A stretch of DNA of 64,000 nucleotides from Ancylomarina longa (GTDB taxonomy: Bacteria; Bacteroidota; Bacteroidia; Bacteroidales; Marinifilaceae), in the NCBI RefSeq assembly GCF_003996985.1, contig NZ_RJJX01000004.1, positions 108,419 through 172,418 on the forward strand, written 5' to 3'. The position numbers and the translations under genes are program-made. The notes under the pieces were generated by a model, which was given only the letters and a program-made list of their open reading frames with translations, was not told the DNA's origin and searched no databases. Of the stretch, positions 37,305 through 46,528 are shown one piece after another. The stretch's first letter is position 1. Each line of letters starts with the position of its first letter.

Positions 37305-39788
37305 CTATTTAAATAATTTCTTTAAAAGATCCTTCCCTTTCTTCTCCAATTCTTTCTTTGCTCTGCGTTCTAATTCTCTAGCTACCGCTTTCTGTGCTTG
37401 CTTAATTGCCTTACTCAAATCCAATTTCACATTAGGATTATCCGAAGTACCGGTAATCTTAACAGCCACATCAAGCGCAGGAACATTTTCCATTCCAGGC
37501 AATTTGTCAAAATATTGATTTACTTCCTTACCCAATGCTTCTTTAGGAAGTTTCATATCCATAGTGAAATTCATTTTTCCATCTACCGATTGAGTACCAT
37601 ATATGGTTGCCGGATGTCCTGCTACCTTCGCTTGAAATGGTTTTACTTCCAGATTTCCATTTACAATTACAAAATCCATATCAAACTGAGAAACAGAAAT
37701 CCGCTTGTATCTTTCATCTTTCAAGGCTGCAGCCAAGGCATCAAAAGCCTTATTATCTTTAATAATTACCTCTTTGGAGTGTAAAGAACCCTTTCCGTTC
37801 AAAGTATTCATCTTAGGGTTCATTTCCTTATCAAGTAAAGATTTGATCTTTAAATTAGAGGAAACTTTCCCGGAACAATTTACCGCAATTGGCATCATTT
37901 GCTTAATCATGCTTAAGGAATGGTAAGCATCATTAATGTCCAAATCCTTAATATCCATTCCGAAATCCATAGCGGGTTGCTTCACATTCTTTGTGCTATA
38001 CGAGCCATTCATCGTCATGCTTCCTTTCAACATCTTCATAGATAAATTAGTCAGCTTGGCAACAGAATTCTTAACAACAATCAAGCCTTTGACATCCTGC
38101 ACATCCATTTTATCAAATCGGATTGTGTTCATTGAAGAAACCAAACTTAAATCGAGATTTGCAGGAATTTCAATAACAGTTAAAGGAATAGTATCAGCAT
38201 TTTCTGTTTCAGGAAGCTCCTCATCAGTCATAAACTCATTTAAATCGAATAATTTTGAAGTAAGCGTAAACTTCCCCTTCAATACCTGATTTTTTAAAGC
38301 ATAGGCAATATAATTCTCAATATTTCCTTTTAATTGAATATCTGATTTACCGATTCGGGAATCGAAAGAACTCAAACTGATATACCTGGGCGTAAAATTG
38401 AGTACCGAACTTAAGATTTTAATACCCTGTGGGAAATCTGGTGTTGCGAACTCAAAATTCCTTAGTTTCACATTTCCTTTGGCCATAAATTTCTCGTACT
38501 GCTCCTTTTCAATATCCGATAATCTGCCGTCAAAACGAACATCAGATGTTACGATACCACTAATTTTAACACTATCCATTGGTATAGCATTGCGCAATTT
38601 GGCAAAATCAATAATCCCTTTGAATAAACCCTGAATTTGTGGATCGGTAAGTAAATGCTTTGCATGTACTTTCGCATCAAAAGGATTTTGCGCCACCTCG
38701 AAATGAAAGGCATTAACATCTGCAGTTAAAAGATCCATTTCCCCTCCTGGGTGATTTATCTGTGCATTGATATTGATATCTTTCACTGATTCGGGAAGAT
38801 CGGCATACTTTATAGTAGCATTGTGAACCAAAAGTTTTGCTCCAAATTTCGGAAGACTATTTTCATGATATTCCCCTTTGGCAAAAGCTGATAGTTCCAT
38901 CGTTCCGGTAGTTGTCAATCCCTCCAAATCCGATTTGAAAACATCCGGAACCATTGCAAGCAAAGTTTTAAAATCTGTTTCCGATGCATTCAACTTCAAA
39001 TCCATACCATATCCTTCCTCAAGCATGGATACTTGTCCAACCACACCAAAAACCAGCTGATTCAAATTCAGTTTACTTTCTTCAAAGGAGAAAATCATAT
39101 TCTCCAAATCGGCAGCTATTAAAGCGTCCAATTGAAGATTAGCCTGTTTCAAATATCTAAGCTTCTCAAAATCAAAGTTGATATCTGAAAATTTAGTCTG
39201 TAATTTTAGTTTGGTTGATTTGGCAGAAAAGTCACCACTCAACAGCACATTAACATCCGCAATGGTCAATTTGCTTTGTAAGGATTCATCATCATAGGTA
39301 AGTGCAAAATCCTCTACCCTCACCTCTTTAAAAATCACTTTGAAATCAGATGCTTCTCCACTCTCCTCTACTGTTTCCTCCTCCGCAGTACTTTCCTTAA
39401 GAATATCCCAATTCGCCTTACCCGATTTTAAAACTTTGGCATTTATCTTAGAGTTAGACAACACAATGGCTCCTACTTCAATCTGCGAACCTGATAGAGC
39501 AGATCCTAAATCTACCGCTGTGTATAGACTTCCAATCTCAGCCAAAGTATCCTGCTGAAATTCATTTTCCCCAATTACCCGCACATCTTTCAATTCGACA
39601 TACAGATTTGGAAAATTTTTAAGCATAGATAAGGAAAGGCCACCGATTTCTACCTTAGCATTCATAGAACTATCCATCTCGGTTTTCACCCGATCCAGAA
39701 TTTCATCCTTAAAGAAATATGGTAATATAATTAGTAGTGCCAGGAGAACAATAATAATTGCTCCGAAAATTTTTAGAAACTTCTTCAT
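37305..39788 (-). CDS. AsmA-family envelope protein
   Basis: An 827-residue protein from the start MKKFLKIFGAIIIVLLALLI at 39788; an upstream ATG adds ten residues. The N-terminus is one membrane anchor. A very long beta-rich periplasmic part follows, typical of AsmA/TamB-like proteins that form hydrophobic grooves for lipid transport. The C-terminal AsmA_2 region contains repeated DVKGLIVVKNSVAKL-like strands and ends in a basic tail. A role in outer-membrane lipid homeostasis is known for relatives and inferred here. Confidence 0.85.
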   Translation of the reverse strand: MKKFLKIFGAIIIVLLALLIILPYFFKDEILDRVKTEMDSSMNAKVEIGGLSLSMLKNFPNLYVELKDVRVIGENEFQQDTLAEIGSLYTAVDLGSALSGSQIEVGAIVLSNSKINAKVLKSGKANWDILKESTAEEETVEESGEASDFKVIFKEVRVEDFALTYDDESLQSKLTIADVNVLLSGDFSAKSTKLKLQTKFSDINFDFEKLRYLKQANLQLDALIAADLENMIFSFEESKLNLNQLVFGVVGQVSMLEEGYGMDLKLNASETDFKTLLAMVPDVFKSDLEGLTTTGTMELSAFAKGEYHENSLPKFGAKLLVHNATIKYADLPESVKDININAQINHPGGEMDLLTADVNAFHFEVAQNPFDAKVHAKHLLTDPQIQGLFKGIIDFAKLRNAIPMDSVKISGIVTSDVRFDGRLSDIEKEQYEKFMAKGNVKLRNFEFATPDFPQGIKILSSVLNFTPRYISLSSFDSRIGKSDIQLKGNIENYIAYALKNQVLKGKFTLTSKLFDLNEFMTDEELPETENADTIPLTVIEIPANLDLSLVSSMNTIRFDKMDVQDVKGLIVVKNSVAKLTNLSMKMLKGSMTMNGSYSTKNVKQPAMDFGMDIKDLDINDAYHSLSMIKQMMPIAVNCSGKVSSNLKIKSLLDKEMNPKMNTLNGKGSLHSKEVIIKDNKAFDALAAALKDERYKRISVSQFDMDFVIVNGNLEVKPFQAKVAGHPATIYGTQSVDGKMNFTMDMKLPKEALGKEVNQYFDKLPGMENVPALDVAVKITGTSDNPNVKLDLSKAIKQAQKAVARELERRAKKELEKKGKDLLKKLFK

Positions 39789-40010
39789 TCGAATCTGATT
39801 TTTGGTTTTACATAACAAATATAGGAAATATCAGCAATAAATCCGCTTTCACAATGAAGAAAACACAATATTTATAAAAATAATTTATGCTCTAAATTCA
39901 ATGAGCTATCTAAAAGATTTTTAGATTTTTATCCAATAAAACTGGAAATGCTTACAGCAAAGCATCAAAAAATATTAGCAAACCGCTTGCATTTAAACAT
40001 CCTTTTTTTC

Positions 40011-40018
40011 TATATTTG
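40011..40018 (+). promoter_or_regulatory. promoter of tRNA-Arg copy 1
   Basis: TATATTTG (-7) with TTG at 39987-39989 and a 21-bp spacer. The same arrangement and spacing is found before copy 2. The transcript would start about 14 bp before the mature tRNA. Confidence 0.75.
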
Positions 40019-40038
40019 CACCGCCTTAAAAGGGAAAA

Positions 40039-40112
40039 GGATGCGTAGCATAACTGGATAGTGCACTACGTTACGGCCGTAGAGGTTGGGGGTTCGAATC
40101 CCTCCGCGTTCA
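40039..40112 (+). tRNA. tRNA-Arg (anticodon ACG), copy 1
   Basis: A 74-nt cloverleaf. Acceptor stem GGATGCG/CGCGTTC, anticodon stem CTACG/CGTAG with loop TTACGGC (anticodon ACG, read as ICG after editing), and T arm GGGGG-TTCGAAT-CCCTC. CCA is not encoded. It is identical to the second copy 453 bp downstream. Confidence 0.95.
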
Positions 40113-40116
40113 CAAA

Positions 40117-40150
40117 AAAAGCTTTGGTATTTACACCAAGGCTTTTTTTT
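40117..40150 (+). terminator. terminator of tRNA-Arg copy 1
   Basis: AAAGCTTTGGT pairs with ACCAAGGCTTT (one T-G pair) and is followed by eight T. Confidence 0.8.
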
Positions 40151-40462
40151 ATGCACAACTCCCATGGCGAGTAGCAAGGCAAAGTACCAACCAATTAACT
40201 TCAGAAGCCGAAATTGAATTTATACCAGATCTATTCCCTTCTATCGTATAAAATCCAGCATAGGGCAATATTTCAATTCATCAGCGAATAATATTTATAC
40301 ATTACACCAGACTAATCAAAATGACGAAATCAACGTGGTGTCTAAACAAAAATGAAAGCTAATATATTGAGGGAATGCAAATTTGTGGCTTGAAATCAAA
40401 AAGATAAATATTAAGACAAAATAATTAAGGCATAATTCTTGTATGTTTCCAATTAAATTCCC

Positions 40463-40470
40463 TATATTTG
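40463..40470 (+). promoter_or_regulatory. promoter of tRNA-Arg copy 2
   Basis: TATATTTG (-7) with TTG at 40439-40441, again with a 21-bp spacer. The leader CACCGCCTTAAAAGG is shared with copy 1. Confidence 0.75.
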
Positions 40471-40491
40471 CACCGCCTTAAAAGGAAAAAA

Positions 40492-40565
40492 GGATGCGTA
40501 GCATAACTGGATAGTGCACTACGTTACGGCCGTAGAGGTTGGGGGTTCGAATCCCTCCGCGTTCA
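40492..40565 (+). tRNA. tRNA-Arg (anticodon ACG), copy 2
   Basis: Sequence identical to copy 1 over all 74 nt, with the same promoter and leader. The terminator that follows is different in sequence. Confidence 0.95.
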
Positions 40566-40572
40566 CAAAAAT

Positions 40573-40602
40573 TAGCTTCAACATTGAGTTGAAGCTTTTT
40601 TT
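40573..40602 (+). terminator. terminator of tRNA-Arg copy 2
   Basis: AGCTTCAAC (40574-40582) pairs with GTTGAAGCT (40588-40596), followed by seven T. Confidence 0.85.
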
Positions 40603-40870
40603 ATGCATTTCCCTTCCCAAAAATAAATTCCGATTTGGTAAATTTTCCCTAAATATCGACTGATTTTAATAAATGAATGCGTTTATGATACAGGAAGGGT
40701 CACTTTTCTTTGAGAAAGAGGGATTCCGATGTGAGAAAGAACGGTTTATTAGCTTCCTCTTATAAGATATTAGATTTGTTTGATAAGAGGAAGAACTAAT
40801 CCTAAATAGTCAAAACAGAAGATTTAAAACTAATTCCTTCCTACTAGCCAAAACATTCATCTGCCAGAAC

Positions 40871-40996
40871 AGTAAATAATCCTCTAGGCAAGCCCACGAG
40901 GCATTCTTAATATTTTTTAAACGTTTTAGTATTTTGTGACTCGATATCACAAAATACTAAATTATGAGGCAAGCCTCGGGGAATTTGACCCAAAGA
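40871..40996 (+). repeat. three-hairpin dispersed repeat, copy 2
   Basis: Second copy of the element at 12233-12359, same orientation. The central hairpin is here perfect: TTTAGTATTTTGTGA and TCACAAAATACTAAA. Hairpin 1 (CCTC...GGC-AAG-CCC...GAGG) and hairpin 3 (GAGGCAAGCCTC) are kept with small changes. It ends 98 bp before the acyl-CoA dehydrogenase start. Confidence 0.8.
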
Positions 40997-41094
40997 GAGT
41001 AAAATCTCTGTAATAAAACACCTTAAAGTCTTTTTTTTACTTATTTTTACTGCGTCTAAATTCGAATAAACGAACAGACAGAATCTTAACTAAA

Positions 41095-42585
41095 ATGAAG
41101 AACAACTTTTCAGATTATATACAGGCTTTTGAAAAGACCCTTAAGTCTGTATTTTACGAACGCGACGACATTAATAAGTTCAGTCTTCAACGAGGATTTC
41201 CTCCTTTGGTGATGCGTGAAATTATGGCTAGCGCTCCCCTTTCTGTTGCCATACCTGCCGAATATGGTGGCAGAGGCATGAAGGTAAAGGAATGCCTGGG
41301 GATTTTATCCTCGGCAGCCTACGAATCATTACCACTGGCTTTAACCTTGGGAATTAATATTGCTTTATTTCTGGAACCTGTTGCCAAATATGCCAACAAG
41401 CTGGTTAAGCAAGATATTTTCACCCGATTTTTAGAGAAGCAGCAAATGGGTGGTTTGATGATTACGGAACCAGATTTTGGTAGTGATGCCCTAAACATGC
41501 AAACTTCCTATACACAGCAGAACGATACTTTTCATATTAAAGGAACCAAGCATTGGCAAGGTTTAACCGGATTAGCGGATTACTGGCTCATCACATCGAG
41601 ACAAAAAAGTAATGAAGGAAAGCTAAGCCGCGACATCGATTTCTTTATCTGCGATGTTACCCAAAAAAACCAACAAGTAGTTGTAGAGGAATACTTCGAC
41701 AATCTGGGCTTGTATATGATTCCTTATGGAACCAATAAATTAAATCTGCAAATCCCACAGAAATTCAAATTGGAACCTGAAACTACCGGCATTAAAATGA
41801 TGTTGGATATTTTGCATCGAAGCCGAATGCAGTTTCCCGGCATGGGATTGGGATTTATCAAGCGATTAATGGATGAAGCAATCCATCAATGTAAAAACAG
41901 AATTGTTGGCGGTAAAAGTTTACTTTCCTTCGATCAGGTTCAACATCAGATTTCTAAAATGCAAAGTGCTTTTACCGTTTGCTCGGCACTATGTACCCGC
42001 AGCAGCGAAAAAAGTGGAATTGAGAATAACCTGGCTACCGACGGAATTGAGGCCAACAGTATCAAGACAATCGTAACCGACCTGATGCAGGAATCGGCAC
42101 AAACGCTGGTGCAGCTTTCCGGAGCAAAAGGCTATCGCCTGAGCCATATTGGCGGACGTGGAATTGTAGACAGCAGACCTTTTCAGATATTCGAAGGAGC
42201 CAATGAGATGTTATATACTCAGATATCCGAAATGATTATCAAATTGATGAAAAAGAAAAAGGAGTTGAATTTATTCCGTTTTTTAAAAGATTTTGATCTC
42301 ACCAATAAGGCTTCGGATTATTTTAAGAAAGAGATGGATTTTAACCTGGATATTAATTTACCGCAACGTAAACTGGTGGATTTAGGCAGAGCTTTGGGTA
42401 GAATTGTATCTGCCGATTTCGTTATGGATTTGGGAGCAAAAGGATTTAGACAAGATCTTATTGACAATTGCCTGGCCTCCTTACAGCAGGATGTCAGCAA
42501 CTTTGTAAATTCATTTCATTTCAATAAAGGAATTTCGAGTATCGAAAACTACAAGGACGGCAGTTCGTGGATGGAATTGGCTTAA
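41095..42585 (+). CDS. acyl-CoA dehydrogenase family protein
   Basis: A 496-residue flavoprotein. The order of blocks is normal: an N-terminal helical domain (SVAIPAEYGGRG), a beta domain (MITEPDFGSDALNMQT and HIKGTKHWQGLTG) and a C-terminal helical domain with the FAD-binding region ESAQTLVQLSGAKGYRLSHIGG and FQIFEGANEMLYTQ. The last 110 residues form a C-terminal extension beyond the usual 380-residue core. No partner thiolase, ligase or ETF gene is adjacent, so substrate and pathway are open. Confidence 0.85.
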   Translation: MKNNFSDYIQAFEKTLKSVFYERDDINKFSLQRGFPPLVMREIMASAPLSVAIPAEYGGRGMKVKECLGILSSAAYESLPLALTLGINIALFLEPVAKYANKLVKQDIFTRFLEKQQMGGLMITEPDFGSDALNMQTSYTQQNDTFHIKGTKHWQGLTGLADYWLITSRQKSNEGKLSRDIDFFICDVTQKNQQVVVEEYFDNLGLYMIPYGTNKLNLQIPQKFKLEPETTGIKMMLDILHRSRMQFPGMGLGFIKRLMDEAIHQCKNRIVGGKSLLSFDQVQHQISKMQSAFTVCSALCTRSSEKSGIENNLATDGIEANSIKTIVTDLMQESAQTLVQLSGAKGYRLSHIGGRGIVDSRPFQIFEGANEMLYTQISEMIIKLMKKKKELNLFRFLKDFDLTNKASDYFKKEMDFNLDINLPQRKLVDLGRALGRIVSADFVMDLGAKGFRQDLIDNCLASLQQDVSNFVNSFHFNKGISSIENYKDGSSWMELA

Positions 42586-43690
42586 TCGCAGACAACATAT
42601 TAACCTGAGGTCGATTTAAAATATGGCAACAGTTTGAGCTTATTTTAAAAGACCTTTCTTGTTTGCAATAAAAGATACAAATAAACAGAAACGTTTAGGA
42701 CAATATTGACTGCATACCATTAAATTTTCATCTTTATTATTCGATAAATGCTTTCTTCCCTTAGCTGATTGAAGTAGTAGAATTTTCGATTAATTTTCTT
42801 CTCTATTCCAATGCACATCACACCTGTAAGCTATTTAGAATAATTCTAATCGCGCTTCCTGACCAACTTGACACATTTGGCAGCTTATTTTTATATAAAC
42901 TTTACTTAACTTCATTTTTTCGTTTAGCAAAGCGTAAGAAGGACTAACAATATCCCCTTTACGGATAATTCCATATCAACAAGAAAAAGCCCTGTAAAAA
43001 ACAGGTTTGTTCGACCATAGGATTATATGCATGAAACGGAATTTGATCTTTGACATGTTGGAAATCCTAAAACAAACTACTTTCCTATCTGAACAATGGA
43101 AATAATAGAAGGATATAAGCTGTGTGTATATTCCGTAATTATCTCGATAAACATGCAGAAAGCTCAGGTGGCTGCCCATTCGTTTTGCTTAAAATAAAGC
43201 ACTCCAACGGTATTATCCGTTTTACCAAACCGAAAAACGATAAACCCCAGTGGCTTTATCCGTTTTACCAAAACAAAAAACGATGAACTCCAACGGCCTT
43301 ATCCGTTTTACCAAACTGAAAAACGATAAACTCCAACGGTGTTATCCGTTTTACCAAAACGAAAAATGATGAACTCCAATGGTGTTGCTTGTTTTATCAA
43401 AATTGCAAATGAAGTGTGCCGCCGGACAGTAATTTTTCATCGAACAAAAATGCTGATCGAGTAATATTATTCCCTTTATCCTTAACCCTTTTTACTAGCC
43501 AATAAGCTGGAATACCATAATTAATAAGCATAGTACTCAGGTGGTTGTTGATATGACAACAGCCATTGAGCCAATACAATTCTAATCACATGAAACAAGC
43601 ATGTAGATTTAATCGATTAAATCCCACCCGATGGAAGATTTAAATTTACTTGCGCCCTCCATGTGATCTTAACAAGAAAATTATAAACAC
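42586..43690. other. 1.1-kb intergenic region with a minisatellite
   Basis: No supported gene. The main content is the 43-bp tandem repeat at 43201-43410. Short open frames on the minus strand (42976-43179, 43397-43579) have no coding features. Confidence 0.55.
43201..43410. repeat. 43-bp tandem repeat (minisatellite)
   Basis: Units begin at 43201, 43244, 43287, 43330 and 43373 with an exact 43-bp period; the fifth decays. The consensus starts ACTCCAACGGTGTTATCC and contains CGTTTTACCAAAACG, a near-palindrome. Units differ by a few substitutions, and no unique spacers separate them. Confidence 0.9.
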
Positions 43691-44422
43691 ATGAAAAAAG
43701 TAGCATATTACGTTTTTTCACACAAAGCACTTTACACCTTTATTGGTGGAGTTATTGCTTTGGTAGAAAAAGTAAATACAGAAGAATTAGGTTTGAGTGT
43801 ATTTGTAGAGAAAACCAAAACCGAATTCGAAAAATTTGCGAATGCCATCAATCGCGAATATACAAATCCGTTTACACAATTATTGATTGAGGCAGATCAG
43901 CATCGCGATGATCGTTTCATCGGGTTAAAATCCTATATCGGGGCATGTAAATATCGCAAAGAAGAAGCATATCCGGGAGCCTCAGAAGAATTGGAACGAC
44001 TAATTGCAAGAGTTGGTACCGATTTATACAAGATGCCTTTTGCCGAAGAATCAGCTGCTTTAGATACCCTGATTGATGAATTACAATCGGAGCAGTATGC
44101 AAAAGCAATCAGAACCATTAGGGCGAAGGAGTGGATTGATCAATTGGTAGAATCGCAAGAAGTATATAAGAATTTAATTCAGCAACGAATAGAATTACCA
44201 AACACCAATACCGATACGATTGGTGATACCAGAAAACCATTGATTCGGGCAAACCGATCCTTACTCTTGATGATTAGCCTTCAGGAACAAGCATCGGAAA
44301 ATCCTGCAATTACTGAATTAATCGATCAGCTAAATAATCATATCAGCAAGAGCATGAGTAGTGCACGTCTGTCGAATTCCAGTAAGAATAAAGAAGAAGA
44401 GACAGAGACTGCTCAACAATAA
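43691..44422 (+). CDS. DUF6261-like helical protein
   Basis: A 243-residue, fully helical protein. The pattern EADQHRDDRFIGLKSYIGA, then LERLIARVGTDLYKMPFAEE and AKEWIDQLVESQEVYKNLI, matches what I recall of the Bacteroidetes DUF6261 family. No signal peptide or membrane helix is seen, and the C-terminus is a charged tail. The function is unknown. These proteins are often found beside tandem repeats or mobile remnants, and here a minisatellite lies 280 bp upstream. Confidence 0.65.
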   Translation: MKKVAYYVFSHKALYTFIGGVIALVEKVNTEELGLSVFVEKTKTEFEKFANAINREYTNPFTQLLIEADQHRDDRFIGLKSYIGACKYRKEEAYPGASEELERLIARVGTDLYKMPFAEESAALDTLIDELQSEQYAKAIRTIRAKEWIDQLVESQEVYKNLIQQRIELPNTNTDTIGDTRKPLIRANRSLLLMISLQEQASENPAITELIDQLNNHISKSMSSARLSNSSKNKEEETETAQQ

Positions 44423-44496
44423 CAAATTAATTGGGAAGTAGCTGTTTTTGGGTTTCGAACATACAAAAGAGCTCCCCCTTATCCTCGTCGTTTCAA

Positions 44497-45813
44497 TTAA
44501 AAATCGTAGCGAATACCAGTGAAAATACCTATAGAATATGGTTTATAATCGTAGGCTTTTCTTTTGCTGATAGAATTGATATAGTACTTAAGTGAGGGTT
44601 CCAACCCAAAATGAATCTTATCATTGAGTTTAAATTCAAAGCCCAATCCTACTTGTGAGCTAAAATTTGTGCTGCGAATATCTTCAATCTTGCCAATTTT
44701 TGTTTTCCCATTACTGATTTGATAAACTGCATTGCCAACAATCCAATTCGTACTAAGTCCGCCCGAAACAAAAATCCCCACCTTTCGCTGACTAATATTA
44801 TAACGAATCAGGAATGGAATCTCCACCGTTTCAAAGGTCTGCAAAATGTCTGATCCGGAAGTGGCATACGTATTGTCAGCTGTTGCATAATCCAATTGCG
44901 ATCCGGAAGATAGTGCTATTGGCCCGGCCTCGGTTTGTGCTGGTATCACCTTTATATTCGTTTCATTATTATCAGGATTACCGCCATTATCCATAGCATA
45001 ATCGCCATGCAGACTACTACTAAAATCCTGACCGAACTGATTGTACATCACTCCGGTTTGCACAGCAAGTTTCCTGTTAATGGCATAATTCACCTTTAAA
45101 CCACCACCTAAACTAATAATGCCATTGGAAGCACTTTGTGCAGATTTCTCGTTGGAATAAGCCGTAGAAAGCTGCCCCAACACAGCCCATTTATTTTTAG
45201 GTGCATCCTCCTTTTTGTGCTGATTCATTGCCATCAGGTTGCTTTCTATCTGTTGCCTTTCCAGTTCAGTTATGTCAGGTATTATTTTCTCTCGTTTCAA
45301 ACTATTCGTTGCTAACTTATCCGGTAAGTGCATATTTTTATTGGCAATACGCGATGTAGTAAGCGGCTTTGCCAAACGTGTAAAAGTCCATTTCTCGGGA
45401 TAGGTATCCTCCGACACATTCGCCATCTTCCGCTCTGTTTTTGATGTATTTATTTCAGAATTTATCTTCTTCGTTTCCACCACCTGTTTTTGCACATCAG
45501 CATTTACAGCATGCACTTCTGTCTTATTTATTGGAAGAGAATCATGGGATGTTTTACCCGCAATACTTGCAACCTTCATGTCTGGTTTTCCGACAGGACT
45601 TAGCGGCATTAATGATCGATTGGCAATACTGAACAAGAGTAATAAAGATGCAGCCATAGCAGCACTTGCAAACCAAAGCAGCATGCGCTTCTTTCGCCGC
45701 TGTCCCATCAGTTTACTATTTATTGCATTCCAAACTTCGGGATTTGGTTGAACCGATAAATCCTTTAATCCATCTGCAAATAAGCTATCGATATGGTTTT
45801 TGTCCTCTAACAT
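44497..45813 (-). CDS. envelope-spanning outer-membrane beta-barrel protein linked to ECF sigma
   Basis: A 438-residue protein. The N-terminus (1-40) is cytoplasmic with an anti-sigma-like segment PEVWNAINSKLMGQRRKKR. One membrane helix follows (44-64). A roughly 150-residue linker then leads to a C-terminal PorT-like beta barrel (about 205-438, with LSTAYSNEKSAQSASNG and VGLGFEFKLNDKIHFGLEPS, ending FTGIRYDF). It overlaps the sigma factor gene by 7 bp and is translated after it. A direct anti-sigma role is inferred from the arrangement. Confidence 0.75.
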   Translation of the reverse strand: MLEDKNHIDSLFADGLKDLSVQPNPEVWNAINSKLMGQRRKKRMLLWFASAAMAASLLLLFSIANRSLMPLSPVGKPDMKVASIAGKTSHDSLPINKTEVHAVNADVQKQVVETKKINSEINTSKTERKMANVSEDTYPEKWTFTRLAKPLTTSRIANKNMHLPDKLATNSLKREKIIPDITELERQQIESNLMAMNQHKKEDAPKNKWAVLGQLSTAYSNEKSAQSASNGIISLGGGLKVNYAINRKLAVQTGVMYNQFGQDFSSSLHGDYAMDNGGNPDNNETNIKVIPAQTEAGPIALSSGSQLDYATADNTYATSGSDILQTFETVEIPFLIRYNISQRKVGIFVSGGLSTNWIVGNAVYQISNGKTKIGKIEDIRSTNFSSQVGLGFEFKLNDKIHFGLEPSLKYYINSISKRKAYDYKPYSIGIFTGIRYDF

Positions 45814-46370
45814 ATTCGTAATTTATTCTCTTTTTTAGCCAGATACTCCCCTATTTTATGCTTAAGAATTGCTCTTCCTCTTGCCAGATTAGACTTGGAG
45901 GTTCCCACTGAAATTTGCATTACTTCTGCTATTTCGCGATGTGTGTAACCATCCAATACATATAAGTTAAAAACTAGTTGATACCGATTTGGCAACTCCT
46001 GAATCATGTTAAGCAATATATCCAAAGGAATATCCGATTTAAGCTCATTTTCCATCTCGCTCTCCTCCCTATCCCAAGGCTCCTCTACCAGTTGAACATG
46101 TTTTGCTTTTCGAAATTTTTCAAGTGCTGTATTTACCATGATACGCCTCATCCAGCCTTCGAAAGAACCTTTAAACTGATAGCTTTTTATGTGTTTAAAT
46201 ATCTTTAAAAAACCATCCTGTAAATTATCTTCCGCTTCGCTTCTATTATTAGAATAACGCATACATACCCCCAGTAATTTTGGAGCATATGCAACATAGA
46301 GAGCCTCCTGAGCTTTGGATTTTCCCTTGATGCAATCTTTAATGATTTGTTCTAACTTCTGGTTTTCCAA
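45807..46370 (-). CDS. ECF RNA polymerase sigma factor
   Basis: A 187-residue sigma-70 family, ECF subgroup protein. Region 2 (about 20-90) includes LYVAYAPKLLGVCMRYSNN, EDNLQDGFLKIFKHI and SFEGWMRRIMVNTALEKFR. Region 4 (about 122-175) includes ELPNRYQLVFNLYVLDGYTH and IAEVMQISVGTSKSNLARG. It is first in a two-gene unit with the beta-barrel/anti-sigma-like gene. The regulon is unknown. Confidence 0.93.
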   Translation of the reverse strand: MENQKLEQIIKDCIKGKSKAQEALYVAYAPKLLGVCMRYSNNRSEAEDNLQDGFLKIFKHIKSYQFKGSFEGWMRRIMVNTALEKFRKAKHVQLVEEPWDREESEMENELKSDIPLDILLNMIQELPNRYQLVFNLYVLDGYTHREIAEVMQISVGTSKSNLARGRAILKHKIGEYLAKKENKLRIC

Positions 46371-46528
46371 CGTAGCGTTAGGTTTTGCGCAAATACATGG
46401 TTTATTATCTAGTTGCAGTAAACCCCAAAGGGTTGCTTTAAAATTACTGCTTTTTGTGGATTAAGAGATAAATGGTAACAATCCTTAAATCAGAAAGTCT
46501 ATCGGATTTTAAAATTGTGAGGCTGAAA

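Larger units (their letters stand above)
40113..40491. other. spacer between the two tRNA-Arg genes
   Basis: Contains the terminator of copy 1 (40117-40150) and the promoter of copy 2. The 300 bp between show no gene and no similarity to the DNA before copy 1 beyond the promoter and leader. Confidence 0.6.
40566..41094. other. intergenic with three-hairpin repeat copy 2
   Basis: About 530 bp holding the terminator of tRNA copy 2 (40573-40602) and the structured repeat at 40871-40996. No gene was seen. Confidence 0.6.

Noticed and set aside
37398-38634. several plus-strand frames inside the AsmA gene
   Set aside because: Antisense frames of a long, clearly coding gene.
43201-43410. possible CRISPR array
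   Set aside because: Units are directly adjacent with no unique spacers, and no cas genes are present.
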